From assembly GCF_052116145.1 (NCBI RefSeq), contig NZ_JBQKLQ010000008.1:1-64000 (forward strand): a stretch of 64,000 bases of DNA, in the 5' to 3' direction. The notes under the pieces were generated by a model. That model was given only the letters and a program-made list of their open reading frames with translations. It searched no databases and had not been told where the DNA came from. This DNA is from Fundicoccus sp052116145. Lineage in GTDB: Bacteria > Bacillota > Bacilli > Lactobacillales > Aerococcaceae. The translations under genes were made by a program, and so were the position numbers. Shown here in pieces: positions 43,131 through 52,062 of the stretch. Position 1 is the stretch's first letter; the number at the start of each line of letters is the position of its first letter.

Positions 43131-43700
43131 TTATAGTGAAGATGTTTCGATCAAGCCATAACGGCCATCTTTACGACGATAAACAATACTAATTTCCATT
43201 GTTTCTGCATCTGTATAGATGAAGAAGTCGTGACCTAACATATTCATTTGTAAGACTGCTTCTTCGCTATCCATTGGTTTTAAATCAATTCGTTTTGAAC
43301 GAACAATTTCCAACTCTGGCTCTTCTCCTGAATTATCTGAAGAAGTCAGTGCGTCGTCAGCTACATCTGCTTGCTTAATCCCGTCAAAGCCTTTTTCTCT
43401 AGACTTGCGGTTAATTTTAGTTTTATATTTACGAACTTGTCGTTCTAACTTATCCACCACAAAATCAATACTTGCGTATAAATCCGGTGTCGTTTCCTCT
43501 GCTCGTAATACTAAGAATGATAGCGGAATAGTTACTTCTGCTTTTGCTGTTTTATCGGGATAAACTTTTAAGTTAACATAAGCAGTTGCATCGGGAACAT
43601 CTGTGAAAAAGCGCTCTAGTTTAGCGACCTTTTTTTCCGCGTAGTCTCGAATAGCCTTTGTAACTTCAATATTTTCTCCTCGAACGTTATAATTAAACAT
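43131..43700 (-). CDS. hpf: Long-form ribosome hibernation promoting factor
   Basis: 189-residue long HPF that forms 100S ribosome dimers in stationary phase. The N-terminal ribosome-binding domain (about 1-105) has NVRGENIEVTKAIRDYAEKK and the basic RQVRKYKTKINRK helix. A linker of about 25 residues leads to the C-terminal dimerisation domain (about 130-189) with IVRSKRIDLKPM, VLQMNMLGHDFFIY and YRRKDGRYGLIE. Located between comFC and secA, as in most Firmicutes. Confidence 0.94.
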   Translation of the reverse strand: MFNYNVRGENIEVTKAIRDYAEKKVAKLERFFTDVPDATAYVNLKVYPDKTAKAEVTIPLSFLVLRAEETTPDLYASIDFVVDKLERQVRKYKTKINRKSREKGFDGIKQADVADDALTSSDNSGEEPELEIVRSKRIDLKPMDSEEAVLQMNMLGHDFFIYTDAETMEISIVYRRKDGRYGLIETSSL

Positions 43701-43941
43701 CCTAATCCCTCATTTCACATATATTTTCTAACGGTTAAAACTAATTAGCATTATGTTTATGGAAAAGAGTTATGCTTTCAACACTCAATCAAGCGACTCT
43801 AAACAATACACGATAATGTTTGCTTAGTTTTGTACTGTTAGTGTAAAAAAGCTAGATTGCTTCGCTTTTTATAATTATAACATAATAGGACAAAATTGAA
43901 AACGCAAACACTTGTTTATTTTCATTTCTTCTCATTTAATT

Positions 43942-44787
43942 TTAATTTTGCCGAGCAATAACTTGACTATCCCTCGCTAAACTTAGGCTTATAATCGTTA
44001 ATTTATCGGTAGTTGTGTCAATTTCTTGATTTTTTTCTGACAAAATATGTTTCGCCGAAATTAGTGTGGCTCCTGTTGTATAAACATCATCAAAAATCAG
44101 TAATTTTCTTGATAATTTTTCAAAAGTTTCACGCCTTATTTCAAAAGGGGGAAGTAAATTAATTCGTTCTAAACGATTTTTTTGGGCCTGTTTTCGACCA
44201 TCTCCGATATAAGTAAAAGGATTTAGAAAAGGAATCTCTGCTGCTTCTAAAAGTCCAGCAGTTGCATGAAAGCGACGTTCTCGTAAACTGTTAGGGGAAC
44301 TTGGTAATACTAGCCATTGGTAGTCTTTATATTGTTGGTAGGCGGCCTTTAATGGATTCACGACTATTTGCCTTAAGCGATAGTCTCCTCGATATTTATA
44401 GCGATATAACCATTCACGAAAGTCTTCATTATACTCTAACACTGCGTCGTGGATTAATAATTCTAGCGGATAACGTTGTAGCCATCGAATGCAGTCAAAA
44501 CAGAGTGTCTTTTGTGAGTCGACTCCTTCGATTACACCAACCACTTCAAAACCATAATGAAAATTAGTCTCATGCGAAATCACCCTATCCCAAGCGTCTC
44601 GGCATAATTCAACTGCTCGTCCACACGTTTGACAGGACACTTCTGGTCGTTGGTAGGCAATAAATAACCCACGACAAACAGCGCATAAACAATCAAAACT
44701 AAGTGGTTGAAAACGAAAAATTTGTTGCCACGTTAAGTCTCGCTTGAGGGCTATATTACACCACACACAATTTTTACACTGACTCAT
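43942..44787 (-). CDS. comFC: Competence protein ComFC (phosphoribosyltransferase-like)
   Basis: Cytoplasmic competence protein required for efficient uptake or processing of transforming DNA. 281 residues, longer than many ComFC proteins. N-terminal CxxC pairs (CKNCVWC, CLCAVCRG, CQTCGRAVELC) suggest a zinc domain. The C-terminal PRTase fold has IFDDVYTTGATL near residues 240-251 and RNRLERI-like KNRLERINLL before it. ATG 44787 overlaps the comFA stop (ATGA), a coupled pair. A longer frame inside comFA is not used. Confidence 0.88.
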   Translation of the reverse strand: MSQCKNCVWCNIALKRDLTWQQIFRFQPLSFDCLCAVCRGLFIAYQRPEVSCQTCGRAVELCRDAWDRVISHETNFHYGFEVVGVIEGVDSQKTLCFDCIRWLQRYPLELLIHDAVLEYNEDFREWLYRYKYRGDYRLRQIVVNPLKAAYQQYKDYQWLVLPSSPNSLRERRFHATAGLLEAAEIPFLNPFTYIGDGRKQAQKNRLERINLLPPFEIRRETFEKLSRKLLIFDDVYTTGATLISAKHILSEKNQEIDTTTDKLTIISLSLARDSQVIARQN

Positions 44788-46223
44788 CCTATGACCAAGC
44801 CTCGCTCTCTCGCTTCTAAATTCATTTGTAAAATTTGTTTTTCTGCCTGTTTCATCGCCCAACTAACCCCTTGATGAGCATAGACTAGCTCGCCGCTAGG
44901 GAAATCTTGTTTACGCCCTACTCGGCCACTCATTTGTACTAAAGCAGCCGTCGTGAATAAGCGACTTTCAGCTCCCAGTATACATACTTGGCAATTGGTA
45001 AAAGTAACGCCTCTTTCTAAAATTGTCGTGGAAAGAAGCAATTCAATGTCTCCATCGCGAACCATTTGTACTTTCTGTTTTCTCATCGGATCTTTCGAGT
45101 GGACACAGGCAGCTTTTACGAATGTTAACTCACTGTCTAGCCACTGAAATAACAGCTCTGCCAAATGAATATTCGGAAGGAAAATCAGTTTTACTCCAGT
45201 TAATTGACTAAACTTCAATAAGAATTGCCACAGCCTTGATGATTGTTGCCTTTGGTGAATACTACGACGCCAATCACCAACCCAATAAAAACTCGGTTCT
45301 GGTAAAGGATAGCCGTGATAACGAGCAGGCAATAATGTCTGTGTCATTTCATCAGCTTCAATGGCTTTATTTAATGTTTTGTCAGGAGTGGCTGTCAAAT
45401 AGACTAACTTCCCTTGAGTTTTCACTGCACGTTTGACAGCAAAGTGCAGACTATCATCTCCGGCATAAGGAAAGGCATCCACTTCATCAACGATTAACAA
45501 ATCAAAGGCTTCTTTAAAGCGTAGAAGTTGGTGAGTCGTACTGATGACAAGTGAAGTATAACGATAGGCCTCTTCAGTGCCACCATATAGCAAAGTCATA
45601 TCTACTGATTGAAAGGCTCTTTGTAAACGCGGGAAAAGTTCAAGACAAACATCTATCCTTGGTGATGCAATCGCGACACGCCCACCTTGTAAAAGCACCT
45701 GTTGAATCACAGGGAAAATCATCTCCGTTTTCCCTGCCCCCGTGACTGCTATGATACTATGAGGTTTGTCTATCTCTTCTAGACTAGCGATTAAATCTGC
45801 AGCCGCTCGGTTTTGCTCTGGCGACAGCTGTCCTTTCCAAGTAAGTAAAGGTTTGTCAAACGACTGTTGTTTGATAGGGGGACTAGGAAGAAAGTATAAC
45901 TGATCCCCTTGTATAATCCTCCCCATATTTAAACAATTGAGACAATAGACGGTTGTTGCTTGTTCTTCTAGAGTAGGTAATTCAGAAAAATCTGACAGCG
46001 TTTGGTTATTACATCGATTACAAGTAAATCCTGGCCCTTCGACTGCAGGTAACTTCTCTACACTATCCAATAACGCCTCCAGACAACTCTCCAAACCATG
46101 CTGTCTCAAGGTAGACACCATTTCATGGTAGGTAATCAAGCGTCCCCATAACAGTGATTTAGCCACTTCTATCCCTTCCTCTTTTTCTTTCACCCTTTTT
46201 TCACTACTTTCCATAATATTCAT
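44784..46223 (-). CDS. comFA: Competence protein ComFA, DNA translocation helicase
   Basis: Membrane-associated DEAD-box-like ATPase that helps pull single-stranded DNA through ComEC. 479 residues from ATG 46223 (AAAGGTGG upstream). A four-cysteine zinc site (CNRCNNQ near residue 69 and CLNCLNMG near residue 94) precedes Walker A VTGAGKTEM, the motif II box DEVDAFP, SATTL/LTATPD motif III and the C-terminal helicase region with MSGRVGRK. All motifs are intact, so the gene appears functional. Starts comFA-comFC; the motif upstream resembles that before ssbB. Confidence 0.9.
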   Translation of the reverse strand: MNIMESSEKRVKEKEEGIEVAKSLLWGRLITYHEMVSTLRQHGLESCLEALLDSVEKLPAVEGPGFTCNRCNNQTLSDFSELPTLEEQATTVYCLNCLNMGRIIQGDQLYFLPSPPIKQQSFDKPLLTWKGQLSPEQNRAAADLIASLEEIDKPHSIIAVTGAGKTEMIFPVIQQVLLQGGRVAIASPRIDVCLELFPRLQRAFQSVDMTLLYGGTEEAYRYTSLVISTTHQLLRFKEAFDLLIVDEVDAFPYAGDDSLHFAVKRAVKTQGKLVYLTATPDKTLNKAIEADEMTQTLLPARYHGYPLPEPSFYWVGDWRRSIHQRQQSSRLWQFLLKFSQLTGVKLIFLPNIHLAELLFQWLDSELTFVKAACVHSKDPMRKQKVQMVRDGDIELLLSTTILERGVTFTNCQVCILGAESRLFTTAALVQMSGRVGRKQDFPSGELVYAHQGVSWAMKQAEKQILQMNLEARERGLVIG

Positions 46224-46353
46224 CAACAGTTTACCACCTTTCAAATCATAATGAATCGTGCCTTTATTTATAAATACACATTTCAGGGCGAAATATGCTT
46301 TTTTAGTTTATAAAATTTTCTTATGTTTTATGAAAGGTCTTAAAAGGTATTTT

Positions 46354-46372
46354 CAGAAGATTCTGTTATACT
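46354..46372 (+). promoter_or_regulatory. Probable promoter/operator of the GlcD-like gene
   Basis: A CAGAA-GA-TTCTG inverted repeat (46354-46365) sits directly before a TATACT -10 (46367-46372), 40 nt upstream of the start codon. No good -35 is seen. The palindrome covers the spacer and could be a repressor site. Confidence 0.4.
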
Positions 46373-46412
46373 GATTTTAACCAAAGAAAACCACAAGAAT
46401 GGAGTGTAAAAT

Positions 46413-47768
46413 GTGAATTTAAAAGAAATTATCCAAGATACCGACAGACTCTTTATAGGCAGCGACATACCCAGTGACTATGTGTCCCAAAAGCAGCCAC
46501 ATGCTCATCAACTGCATGCCTTAGCCTATCCGCTAACACGCGATGAAGTCGTTGCTTTAATGCATTACGCTAAAGAAAATCAATTAATTGTGATTCCTTC
46601 CGGCGCCAACTCTGGGTTAGCACATGCGACACAAGCACACGAAGGGGAGCTATTGGTTGATTTCAGTCGAATGAATCGCATTCTTGATTTTGATTTAGAC
46701 ACATTAACCTTAAGCGTTGAACCAGGCATTACCATTGGCGAAGTTCAAAAATATGTTCAAAAGAGAGGTTTTTTCTACCCACCTGATCCAGCTTCTAAAC
46801 ACTCTACAATTGGGGGCAACGTTTCAACGAACGCGGGTGGTATGCGAGCAGTTAAATATGGAACGACACGTGATTATGTACGCCGTATGGAAGTTGTCTT
46901 AATTTCTGGAGAAGTCTTAGAGTTAGGCAGTATCGCCATAAAGAACAGCTCTGGCTATAACCTGAAACAATTATTTATCGGAAGCGAAGGCACTTTAGGT
47001 TTGACCACTCGTATCGAGTTAAAAGTGATTCCATTACCACTAATTAATCAATCAGTGATTGCCGCTTTTCCTACCTTAACTGCTGCTTGTGAGGCGGTTA
47101 TTTCGATTATGAGAGCTGGTTTGGACATTACTGCTTGTGAATTTTTCGAACGCGAGGCTATTTCACTTAGCGAACAGATGTTAGCAACCCCGTTCCCAAG
47201 TCAAAAGGGTCAAGCCTATCTATTAATGACATTCGACGGGTCATCTGCAGAGGCAATTTCTGCAGAAATTAGTCGCCTACAAACGGTTATTGACCATCAC
47301 CACCCGGATGAAATCCTCTTACTAGATGAACAAGATACGGTGACTGCTTGGAGATTACGCGACAGTATTTTGACGGCGGTCGTTGAATTGTCAGAAAATG
47401 AACCCTTAGATTTATCAGTGCCAACTAATAAAATTGCGACATTATTCGCTTATACAAAAGATGTTGAAGCTAAGAGTGGTTTACGCTTTGTTAGTTTCGG
47501 TCATGCGGGTGACGGTAATATTCATTCGTGTATCTTGCGAGGCGAGCTAAGCGATGACGAATGGGCAACTAAGCGTCATCAAATCCTCTCAGAATTGTAT
47601 CAATATGTTCATGATATTGGTGGCTTACCTTCAGCTGAACACGGTATCGGTTTGACAAAAAAACCTTATTTTGACCAAGTCTTTGACGAGAGTTATCGTC
47701 ATTATTTGAAACAAATAAAATTAACATTTGATCCTGAAAACAGATTGAATCCTGGTAAACTTGTTTAA
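46413..47768 (+). CDS. FAD-linked 2-hydroxyacid dehydrogenase (GlcD family)
   Basis: 451-residue flavoprotein of the glycolate oxidase subunit GlcD / D-lactate dehydrogenase (cytochrome-type) family. N-terminal FAD_binding_4 domain with PSGANSGLAHATQ near 59-71, SVEPGITIGEVQ near 105 and the pyrophosphate-binding TIGGNVSTNAGGMRAVKYG near 132-150. The C-terminal FAD-oxidase domain has the metal site HAGDGNIH near 365 and SAEHGIGLTKK near 408. Probably oxidises D-lactate, glycolate or a similar acid; the substrate cannot be told. GTG 46413 is preceded by GGAGTG. Stand-alone, divergent from comFA. Confidence 0.88.
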   Translation: MNLKEIIQDTDRLFIGSDIPSDYVSQKQPHAHQLHALAYPLTRDEVVALMHYAKENQLIVIPSGANSGLAHATQAHEGELLVDFSRMNRILDFDLDTLTLSVEPGITIGEVQKYVQKRGFFYPPDPASKHSTIGGNVSTNAGGMRAVKYGTTRDYVRRMEVVLISGEVLELGSIAIKNSSGYNLKQLFIGSEGTLGLTTRIELKVIPLPLINQSVIAAFPTLTAACEAVISIMRAGLDITACEFFEREAISLSEQMLATPFPSQKGQAYLLMTFDGSSAEAISAEISRLQTVIDHHHPDEILLLDEQDTVTAWRLRDSILTAVVELSENEPLDLSVPTNKIATLFAYTKDVEAKSGLRFVSFGHAGDGNIHSCILRGELSDDEWATKRHQILSELYQYVHDIGGLPSAEHGIGLTKKPYFDQVFDESYRHYLKQIKLTFDPENRLNPGKLV

Positions 47769-47776
47769 TTAATAAA

Positions 47777-47825
47777 CAAAAATACTCCTAACTAGTCCAA
47801 TTGACTAGCTAGGAGTGTTTTTACT
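47777..47825. terminator. Bidirectional terminator between GlcD-like gene and peptide operon
   Basis: ACTCCTA-CTAGTC and GACTAG-TAGGAGT pair (47784-47797 with 47803-47816) with one mismatch; A- and T-runs flank both sides. It ends the convergent transcripts. Confidence 0.88.
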
Positions 47826-47826
47826 T

Positions 47827-48036
47827 TTAGTCACAAATAATTTTTCCATCTACAAATTGACAGGCTGCACCCGCATCGCCAAAACTAACTAAATTCGTTA
47901 TCGGCTTGACAGTTTGACTCGCTGCTTTGTCACTTATTTTGTCAGTCGCTTTGTCAAAAGATCGTTGGTTTGACTCTAGTTTTTTTGTTGCTAATAAATC
48001 AGTTGCCTGCACTTCTTCCAACTGCTTGTCTTTCAT
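47827..48036 (-). CDS. Small two-cysteine peptide of unknown function, 69 aa
   Basis: Not recognised. ATG 48036 has an excellent AAGGAGGG site, so it is very likely translated. The first 45 residues are charged and helix-prone (Lys, Asp, Glu, Ala), without signal peptide or membrane segment. The last 20 residues are different in character: GDAGAACQFVDGKIICD, with two cysteines nine residues apart and a Gly/Ala lead-in. It is the last gene of an operon with a luciferase-like monooxygenase and an FMN reductase, 36 nt after the latter. A leader-plus-core precursor modified by the flavoenzymes is conceivable, but no RiPP maturase, protease or exporter gene is nearby. A small redox or metal-binding partner of the enzymes is equally possible. 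Confidence 0.7.
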   Translation of the reverse strand: MKDKQLEEVQATDLLATKKLESNQRSFDKATDKISDKAASQTVKPITNLVSFGDAGAACQFVDGKIICD

Positions 48037-48072
48037 TTTTACCCTCCTTCTAAAAACTGCTTATCAATCCCA

Positions 48073-48639
48073 TTAAAAGCCAAATAGGGCTTCTTTTGCT
48101 TGTAAAACCTGTAGGTAAGTTTCTCCTAACATGACTGTGTCTGACACTAAGCTTTCTAAACGGAAGAAGACATCATCATTTTCAATGCCTTCCAAGCCGT
48201 AATCAACGTCACGAATAAAGGCATAGGTTTGTAGAACATTCGCCTTCATATAGCTCAGAATCGGTTTGAGTTGTTGTTCAGCAACTAAGAAGTGTTTATC
48301 CGAACCAGCCGTTATAATCATACTGACTGTTTTATCACGCAAAGCGTTCTGAGGCAATAAATCAAATAAATTTTTCAAGACACCTGGAATCGAAGCTTGA
48401 AAAATCGGTGAGCCTAACATTAGGACATCTGTCGCCATCACTGCTTGAGTTACTTCGGCTGTATCACCGTGATAATCTAAATAATGACGCCCATCACTAA
48501 ACACTAATTCTTTATCTTTTAGATTAATGTAACTTAATTCATGTTCTGGATAATTTTTTTCTAATAGTCGATAGGCTTCTTTGGTTGCAATGCCAGTTTT
48601 ACTGCCAACATTAGAAGCTGATAGTACAAGTATTTTCAC
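48073..48639 (-). CDS. NAD(P)H-dependent FMN reductase
   Basis: 188-residue flavodoxin-fold protein of the NADPH-dependent FMN reductase family (SsuE-like). The start ILVLSASNVGSKTGIA gives the flavin-phosphate loop (about 3-18), and MLGSPIFQASIPGVLKNLFDLL at about 94-115 is the family core. It probably supplies reduced FMN to the luciferase-like monooxygenase encoded 12 nt upstream, as in two-component flavin systems. Confidence 0.88.
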   Translation of the reverse strand: MKILVLSASNVGSKTGIATKEAYRLLEKNYPEHELSYINLKDKELVFSDGRHYLDYHGDTAEVTQAVMATDVLMLGSPIFQASIPGVLKNLFDLLPQNALRDKTVSMIITAGSDKHFLVAEQQLKPILSYMKANVLQTYAFIRDVDYGLEGIENDDVFFRLESLVSDTVMLGETYLQVLQAKEALFGF

Positions 48640-48651
48640 TTAATTTGCTCC

Positions 48652-49734
48652 TCATTTATCTTTTGTATATTGTTTAATTTTAGGCAATATTTTATTCCCT
48701 ATAATATCAATCGTCCGTTTAATATCATCCATACTGACACCGCCCGAATCAATTTGAGCGACATACCGTTGGTGATTGAACAATTCGTGCTGATATAGTA
48801 TTTTTTCGATTACTAATTCTGGATCGCCCACATTAACGATACTACGTACATCCTGCCCCTGGGCAAAGGCACGTTTGGAAAAGCCATAACCGTTAGTCAA
48901 TTTCATACCTTCATTAATATGAGGGTAATATTCTCGGTAAGCATCTAGTTTATTCTCGCGAACATAAAAGAAGCCTGCCGTTGTAATAGGAATTGCATTC
49001 GCATCATAACCCGCTTCATTTGCTGCTTGCCTAAATTTATTCATCCGATTCTGGTAGACAGAAGCTGCTCCACCTAAATGTGCTTGGTACATCGGCACAC
49101 CAAAACTCCCAGCCTTCTGAGCTGAAGCAAGTGAATTACCAACCGCTCGCCAAATCGGCAAACCTTTTTCGGGACGATTAGGACGCGGTAGTACTTGTGC
49201 TTCTTTCAAAGGTGGCCGAAATTTACCCGACCAATTAACTTTTTCATTTTCATTGATACGAAGTAGCAACTCGAATTTCTCTTCGAATAACTCTTCGTAA
49301 TCCTCTTTATTGTAACCTAATAAATCATACAGGCCTGTGCGTGACGCTCGCCCAGCCACTAGCTCCATTCGTCCATCGGATAATAAATCAATTGTTGCAG
49401 CATCCTCGAAAGCTCTGAGCGGATCCAAGGTACTAATAATCGTCGCGGAACTACCTAACTTTATGCGAGACGTCGCCTGGGCAATCGCCGCTAAAATAAT
49501 GAAGTGCGACTGCGAGACGAAATGCTCTTGGTGAGATTCACCTAATTGAAAAATAGCCATCCCTGCTTGTTCAGCCAATTCAGCCATTTCAATAATATTT
49601 TTAATTCTCTCTTGAGCCGACGCCTTTTTACCCGTATAGGGGTTAGGTACATGCTCACCTAACGTATAAAGCCCAAACTCTAATCCTTCCTCTGGATTAA
49701 ATCGAGGCATAATATGAGGGTTTTCTTCCATCAT
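48652..49734 (-). CDS. Luciferase-like (LLM class) flavin-dependent monooxygenase
   Basis: 360-residue TIM-barrel oxidoreductase of the bacterial-luciferase superfamily. The FGLYTLGEHVPNP start, FQLGESHQEHFVSQSHF near 61-77 and IKLGSSATIISTLDPLRAFEDAATIDLLSDGRMELVAGRAS-type core (about 90-130) identify it. Reaction unknown; members oxidise sulfonates, aldehydes or other small compounds with FMNH2. ATG 49734 or the adjacent ATG 49731 follows GGGAG. First gene of a three-gene operon with an FMN reductase and a small cysteine peptide. Confidence 0.88.
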   Translation of the reverse strand: MMEENPHIMPRFNPEEGLEFGLYTLGEHVPNPYTGKKASAQERIKNIIEMAELAEQAGMAIFQLGESHQEHFVSQSHFIILAAIAQATSRIKLGSSATIISTLDPLRAFEDAATIDLLSDGRMELVAGRASRTGLYDLLGYNKEDYEELFEEKFELLLRINENEKVNWSGKFRPPLKEAQVLPRPNRPEKGLPIWRAVGNSLASAQKAGSFGVPMYQAHLGGAASVYQNRMNKFRQAANEAGYDANAIPITTAGFFYVRENKLDAYREYYPHINEGMKLTNGYGFSKRAFAQGQDVRSIVNVGDPELVIEKILYQHELFNHQRYVAQIDSGGVSMDDIKRTIDIIGNKILPKIKQYTKDK

Positions 49735-49943
49735 AGTCACTCCCATTCATCACTGACTCTATTATACATTATTCAATCGATCATTTGAAGGTGTTCTTTT
49801 CGTGACATATTTTACTAAACATTCGGGTCGTTTTTAAAGATCAGAGGACGGCTTCATGATGACATTTATTATCTTTCCCGAGAAAATCAATGTTATATAA
49901 GTCTTTATATTTGCCCATTAAAGTTTGACCAACATGGGCAAAC

Positions 49944-49966
49944 AAAAAAAGCCGCAAAAGCGGCTT
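49944..49966 (-). terminator. Terminator after first degV gene
   Basis: AAGCCGC-AAAA-GCGGCTT (49949-49966), followed on the minus strand by seven T, 22 nt after the stop codon. Confidence 0.88.
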
Positions 49967-49987
49967 GAATAAAATAATATAATAGCA

Positions 49988-50857
49988 TTAGGATGCTGCA
50001 ATTGGAATAATGGCACAGCCTTTGGTTCCAGCCCCTGTATGAGTACCGACCACTGGGCCAAGTCCAGAAATATGATATGAAATGTCTGGTAAATCTTTTT
50101 TAAACATGTCGCGAACTTTTTCAGTTTCTTCTAAGGCGTTTGAATGCGCAAAGGAAACTTGAATACCATTCGGAAATAATTCACGTCGCTCTTTCGCAAG
50201 CTCAAGCCAACGTTGATAGACCTTTTTGTTCGTACGAATTTTTTCGAAGACTACAATTTTTCCATCGCCGTCGAAAAACAATATTGGCCGAATCTTTAAT
50301 AAACTTCCCACTAAAGCACCCGCTGCATTGAGTCGACCACCTTTTACGAGGTTGTTCAAATCTTCTACCATCAAGAAAATACGTGTGTTTTCTGCAACCC
50401 ACTGTAGTTTTTCTTGGACTTCCTCATATGTTAAACCAGCCTCTAGTAGTGTAAAAGCTTGTTCAACTAGACTCTCCATGACGACTGACGCTGCCTTGGA
50501 ATCGATACAGAAGACTTTAATGCGATCCGCATATTCACTCGTTACCATCTGAGCCGTTTGAAACGTCCCACTGATAGCAGAGGATAAATGGATACTAAAG
50601 ACAGCCTCATATCCCTGAGCAACTATCTCATCCATCACCTTGTAATAATCACCCGGTGTAGGTTGTGAAGTAGTTGGCAGAGTTTGCTCAGTTTGTAAAC
50701 GACAATAAAATTCTTTCTGATCGTTTAAATCTTGTACATCCATCCCAATAGAGTTGTCGCTGTAGTTCACGGTTAAGTCGACGCGATAAACATCAGGATG
50801 CTGAGCAGTTTTACCACTTAGATAGGCAGTGCTATCTACAATAATTGCTGTTCTCAT
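49988..50857 (-). CDS. DegV family fatty-acid-binding protein (copy 1)
   Basis: 289-residue DegV/FakB-like protein. The N-terminal AIIVDSTAYLSG and TLPTTSQPTPGDYY (about 55-68) bind the fatty-acid carboxylate in known FakB structures; SAISGTFQTAQM near 92 and the C-terminal GLGPVVGTHTGAG complete the fold. FakB proteins present fatty acids to the kinase FakA for phospholipid synthesis. Closely similar in layout to the second copy at 52758-53651. Monocistronic. Confidence 0.9.
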   Translation of the reverse strand: MRTAIIVDSTAYLSGKTAQHPDVYRVDLTVNYSDNSIGMDVQDLNDQKEFYCRLQTEQTLPTTSQPTPGDYYKVMDEIVAQGYEAVFSIHLSSAISGTFQTAQMVTSEYADRIKVFCIDSKAASVVMESLVEQAFTLLEAGLTYEEVQEKLQWVAENTRIFLMVEDLNNLVKGGRLNAAGALVGSLLKIRPILFFDGDGKIVVFEKIRTNKKVYQRWLELAKERRELFPNGIQVSFAHSNALEETEKVRDMFKKDLPDISYHISGLGPVVGTHTGAGTKGCAIIPIAAS

Positions 50858-50936
50858 GATAATTTCCTTTCAGAATAATAAATAATAAAAAAATAGGAAT
50901 AGCCAAATTATAGCAAACTCTTCAGCAAATGTCTTG

Positions 50937-51941
50937 CTAACTCATTGATTTTACACGTTTCTTATAATCTTCGGCTACTTCCTCACCAAATAAGACGGCC
51001 ATAATTTTTTCTTTATAGAATCTAATATTTGCTGACATTGGGATATAAGCATTTTTTTCCCAATTAAATTGATTATGTAAATCGACAATACACTGACCTT
51101 TTGCCAGTACACTATCATTAACACATCGTAAGTTAGCATGATGAATCTCTTGATACATTTCAGGGTAAATGTAACCAATCACCGCCATTAAATCATGGAC
51201 AACTGCACCCATATAGCCATTTTGATGCCAGTAAGTATTCACATAAAATTGCATCATTTCAAAAATAAGTTCGCCTAATTCACCACCGGCCATTTTCATA
51301 AAGGTTAAATCATTTAAGTCTGTAATTCCTTGATGGGTGACATCTAAACCAATCATCCAAATCGGAACATGCGGTCCTAGTTGAGTATATAACATATCAA
51401 CGGCCGTTGGATCGAACCAATAATTAAATTCTGCAACGGGTGAGCGATTTCCACGGTGAACACCACCGCCCATACTATGAATTGTGCGAACTTGTTTCAT
51501 GGTCTCTAAGTCTTTCTCAAGACATAAAGCTAAATTAGTCACTGGGCCTAATGCAATAATATCTACTTCTCCTGGATAGGCTTTGATTGTTTCTAAAATA
51601 AAATCAATCGCCCCTCTCTCTCCATAAACAACAGGATCAATTGGCAATTCGACCGAACCAAGTCCACTTGCACCATGAACAAAACCTGCTTCATCCGCTC
51701 GCTCACCTTTACCTGCTTTTAGGGACAAGTAATCATTTGTCGCCCCTCGATACACCTTGATGTCACTTTCAAATAAGGTTAATAAACGAGCGGCATTATC
51801 TGTTGTAAAATGAATCCCTTTATTTCCTGCTACTGAAGTTAAACCTAACACATCTAAGTCTGGATGTTGCAATGCCGCCATAATGGCGAGTGCATCATCG
51901 ATTCCTGGATCTGTGTCAATAATCACTTTTCTCTTTGTCAT
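50937..51941 (-). CDS. Ribonucleoside hydrolase (IunH/RihC family)
   Basis: Hydrolyses the N-glycosidic bond of nucleosides for salvage of bases and ribose. 334 residues. The calcium/ribose-binding DTDPGIDDALAIMAAL at about 9-24 is complete, with the ALGPVTNLALCL segment near 126 and the C-terminal HDLMAVIGYIYPE near 241. Specificity (purine or pyrimidine) cannot be read from sequence. AAAAGGAG precedes ATG 51941. Divergent from the YigZ-family gene. Confidence 0.92.
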   Translation of the reverse strand: MTKRKVIIDTDPGIDDALAIMAALQHPDLDVLGLTSVAGNKGIHFTTDNAARLLTLFESDIKVYRGATNDYLSLKAGKGERADEAGFVHGASGLGSVELPIDPVVYGERGAIDFILETIKAYPGEVDIIALGPVTNLALCLEKDLETMKQVRTIHSMGGGVHRGNRSPVAEFNYWFDPTAVDMLYTQLGPHVPIWMIGLDVTHQGITDLNDLTFMKMAGGELGELIFEMMQFYVNTYWHQNGYMGAVVHDLMAVIGYIYPEMYQEIHHANLRCVNDSVLAKGQCIVDLHNQFNWEKNAYIPMSANIRFYKEKIMAVLFGEEVAEDYKKRVKSMS

Positions 51942-52062
51942 GGTTTGCTCCTTTTAAACATTTTCTCTATCAGCTATTATACTCGATTGGCGAACCTAAT
52001 GACGATGAAATTGTCACTAAAGCATGCTACAATGAAATGAAAGAGAAAGAAAGTGAGCGACT

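Noticed and set aside
47827..49734. Complete lanthipeptide or other RiPP cluster
   Set aside because: No LanM/LanB-type enzyme, radical SAM, protease or transporter is adjacent; only the flavoenzymes and the peptide are seen, so a full cluster cannot be claimed.
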